Made by a program: the position numbers and the translations under genes. The notes beneath the pieces are model-generated. The model made no database searches and had not been told where the DNA came from. It saw nothing but the letters and a program-made list of their open reading frames with translations. Of a stretch of 47,497 nt of DNA, positions 46,222 through 47,497 are shown one piece after another; within the stretch, counting starts at the first letter, position 1; each line of letters starts with the position of its first letter. Origin of the DNA: Xanthobacter autotrophicus (GTDB taxonomy: Bacteria; Pseudomonadota; Alphaproteobacteria; Rhizobiales; Xanthobacteraceae); the NCBI RefSeq assembly GCF_030015065.1, contig NZ_JAIVFN010000021.1, positions 1 to 47,497 on the forward strand, written 5' to 3'.

Positions 46222-47497
46222 TCAGGCTGCTCCGGCGTTGCGATACCAGCCGCGCCAGTCGATGAAGGCGCAACCGAAGTCGAGGCGCACGCGGGTCTCG
46301 ACACCGTCCACGTCGAAGCCGGCGCGGCTTTCGATCTGCGGCCCGCCCTCTCCCGCGAGATGCGCGTAGACCAGGCCGTCGACGGTCGGGTCCACCACGT
46401 ACCATGCATTGCCAGCGAGCCGGGGCTCGACCACCAGCGTGAGCCGGATGGGCTGCACGTCCGACACTTGCGTGGGCTGGATCGCGGCGAGCAGCTTCTC
46501 GGCCGCGGTCTCCAGCGCCGGCCCGACGACGAGGTACTTCGGCACGACGCTGATGAGGAAGCCCGCGTCGTCAGTCTGAGCCCGCATGGCGAGGCGCGCC
46601 TCGCTGAGGGTCGCCTCGTCCGGGGCCTCGCCGCTGCCGCTGGCGAAGTTGTCGTGCATGGTGTGGAACAGCGCGACGGCATCGGCCATCGTCGGCCCCG
46701 CGCCGGCATTGGACACCAGCAGGGTTCCGAGCTGATCGGCCTCGAAGCGCGCCGCGGCGGCGCCGAGCTTGGCGGGGATGTCCGCCAGCGCGCCGATGTC
46801 GTCGTTGACCAACGCCTGGCGGGAGATGCCGAACACCTTGCCGTAGGTCGCGAGCGTCACGCTCTCGCCCGCGTGGTCGAAGGAGCCTCGCTTGAACTCG
46901 CCGCTCTCGTTGACCTTCTCGAGGTCCGAAATCCCGGACGTGCGGATGAAGGTGCGGGCCCGGAAGTCCGGCAAAGATACCTCGCGCGCCAGGGGCTTGA
47001 GGCCGGAGGCCGCAGCCTTGTAGGAGGCCGTGAGCACGCGGCCCTGAGTGTCCGACAGCGCAAGGGCGAAGTCGGAGGTGGAGTGCAGGGCGCGCGTCAC
47101 CACCGCGCTGGCGCCCAGGCCGGTGACGGGGAGGCCGGCATTTCGCAGGCAGTCGCGTGCCATTTCGGGCAGCGAAAGGCCGACGAACGCGCGGGCAGGG
47201 GCGGAGGGCTGGTGCGCTGGGTCGATCCGGCACAGCAGAGCTTCGCCCATCGCCGCGGCGCGCACGGCGGGATCGTCGAGGGTCGGCGCCGTGGTGGTGC
47301 GGATCTGCCCCGTCGGAGCGGAGCGGGCACGCATGGCGTCGAAGGCGGCAGCGCGCGCCGCCTCGGTGGTCGCGTTGGCGTCGATCTGGCTGTCGATCCA
47401 GCCCTGATCAAGGCCGGCCACCGTGGCGATGGAACGGATCTCCAAATTGACGGCGGCCCGGTCCGCGGACGCCGTGGGGGTGGGGGCCGCCGCGGCG
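46222..47497 (-). CDS. Major capsid protein, probably the C-terminal part of a prohead protease/capsid fusion (truncated by the window)
   Basis: The frame is open to the window edge, so the N-terminus is missing; a TTG at 47445 is only an internal codon. At least 425 residues are visible. The first 20 or so are an Ala/Pro/Thr-rich linker (ending near AAAPTPTASADRAAVN). A HK97-type capsid domain follows, with DCLRNAGLPVTG, ISDLEKVNESGEFKRG, TYGKVFGISRQALVNDD and a C-terminal IDWRGWYRNAGAA. This resembles Mu-like or siphophage proteins in which a serine protease and major head protein are one polypeptide. It is the first gene of the visible module and lies 2 nt from the gpW-like gene. Confidence 0.8.
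   Translation of the reverse strand, partial: AAAAPTPTASADRAAVNLEIRSIATVAGLDQGWIDSQIDANATTEAARAAAFDAMRARSAPTGQIRTTTAPTLDDPAVRAAAMGEALLCRIDPAHQPSAPARAFVGLSLPEMARDCLRNAGLPVTGLGASAVVTRALHSTSDFALALSDTQGRVLTASYKAAASGLKPLAREVSLPDFRARTFIRTSGISDLEKVNESGEFKRGSFDHAGESVTLATYGKVFGISRQALVNDDIGALADIPAKLGAAAARFEADQLGTLLVSNAGAGPTMADAVALFHTMHDNFASGSGEAPDEATLSEARLAMRAQTDDAGFLISVVPKYLVVGPALETAAEKLLAAIQPTQVSDVQPIRLTLVVEPRLAGNAWYVVDPTVDGLVYAHLAGEGGPQIESRAGFDVDGVETRVRLDFGCAFIDWRGWYRNAGAA

Larger units (their letters stand above)
44384..47497. mobile_element. Integrated phage-like element at tRNA-Gln (left end, continues past the window)
   Basis: A tyrosine integrase lies 60 nt from the tRNA 3' end, with phage head genes directly behind it, all on the minus strand, pointing towards the tRNA. 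The expected att core is the tRNA 3' end; the matching copy should be at the far end, outside the window. No lysis, tail or replication genes are seen in the 3.1 kb present. Either a capsid-encoding satellite or a rearranged prophage would fit. Confidence 0.8.

Overview
The window looks like a chromosomal segment of a GC-rich alphaproteobacterium. Protein similarity as I recall it, the tiny kdp microproteins, the DUF1127 gene, the DUF3141 operon and the dispersed intergenic palindromes all point to Hyphomicrobiales (Rhizobiales). Xanthobacteraceae (Xanthobacter, Azorhizobium, Ancylobacter, Starkeya) is my best guess, made from recognition and not from a search.

Region 1 (about 1-9.9 kb) is a benzoate/catechol ortho-cleavage locus. 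After a stand-alone nitroreductase, a CatM/BenM-type LysR regulator is divergent from catB-catA-benA-benB-benC-benK-benD(candidate), all on the plus strand. Benzoate would enter through BenK, be dihydroxylated by BenABC, rearomatised to catechol by the dehydrogenase, cleaved by CatA and cyclised by CatB to muconolactone. catC and catD are not in the window. The catR/catB gap carries an exact ATAC-N7-GTAT site, the known CatM/BenM recognition pattern. Four of the intercistronic gaps carry perfect inverted repeats.

Region 2 (10.0-18.8 kb, minus strand) is a complete high-affinity K+ uptake system: a 27-aa microprotein, kdpF, kdpA, a 56-aa membrane microprotein, kdpB, kdpC, a 16-bp inverted repeat, then kdpD and kdpE. 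A tandem repeat suited to KdpE lies upstream.

Region 3 (18.8-27.0 kb) is carbon and amino-acid metabolism: a threonine-aldolase-family enzyme, an acyl-CoA ligase, a GMC oxidoreductase, two mirror-image paralogous LysR regulators with overlapping 3' ends, and a CoA-acylating methylmalonate-semialdehyde dehydrogenase. Each LysR gene is divergent from its neighbouring enzyme gene.

Region 4 (27.4-34.7 kb) holds a SulP transporter and then a tight operon: phosphate acyltransferase, acetate kinase, a DUF3141 PhaC-like alpha/beta hydrolase and an enoyl-ACP reductase.

Region 5 (34.8-43.7 kb) has a small unknown protein, a short GT2 glycosyltransferase, and a bacterial alpha-2-macroglobulin with an intact thioester motif, overlapping penicillin-binding protein 1C.

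Region 6 (43.7-47.5 kb) has a DUF1127 gene, two perfect hairpins belonging to a dispersed repeat, tRNA-Gln(CUG), and the end of an integrated element. A tyrosine integrase abuts the tRNA. The capsid genes (DUF2190, gpW-like, protease/capsid fusion) follow immediately, with no tail genes between, and the element runs off the right edge. This capsid-next-to-integrase layout is the least ordinary part of the window and could be a capsid-encoding satellite or a decayed prophage.
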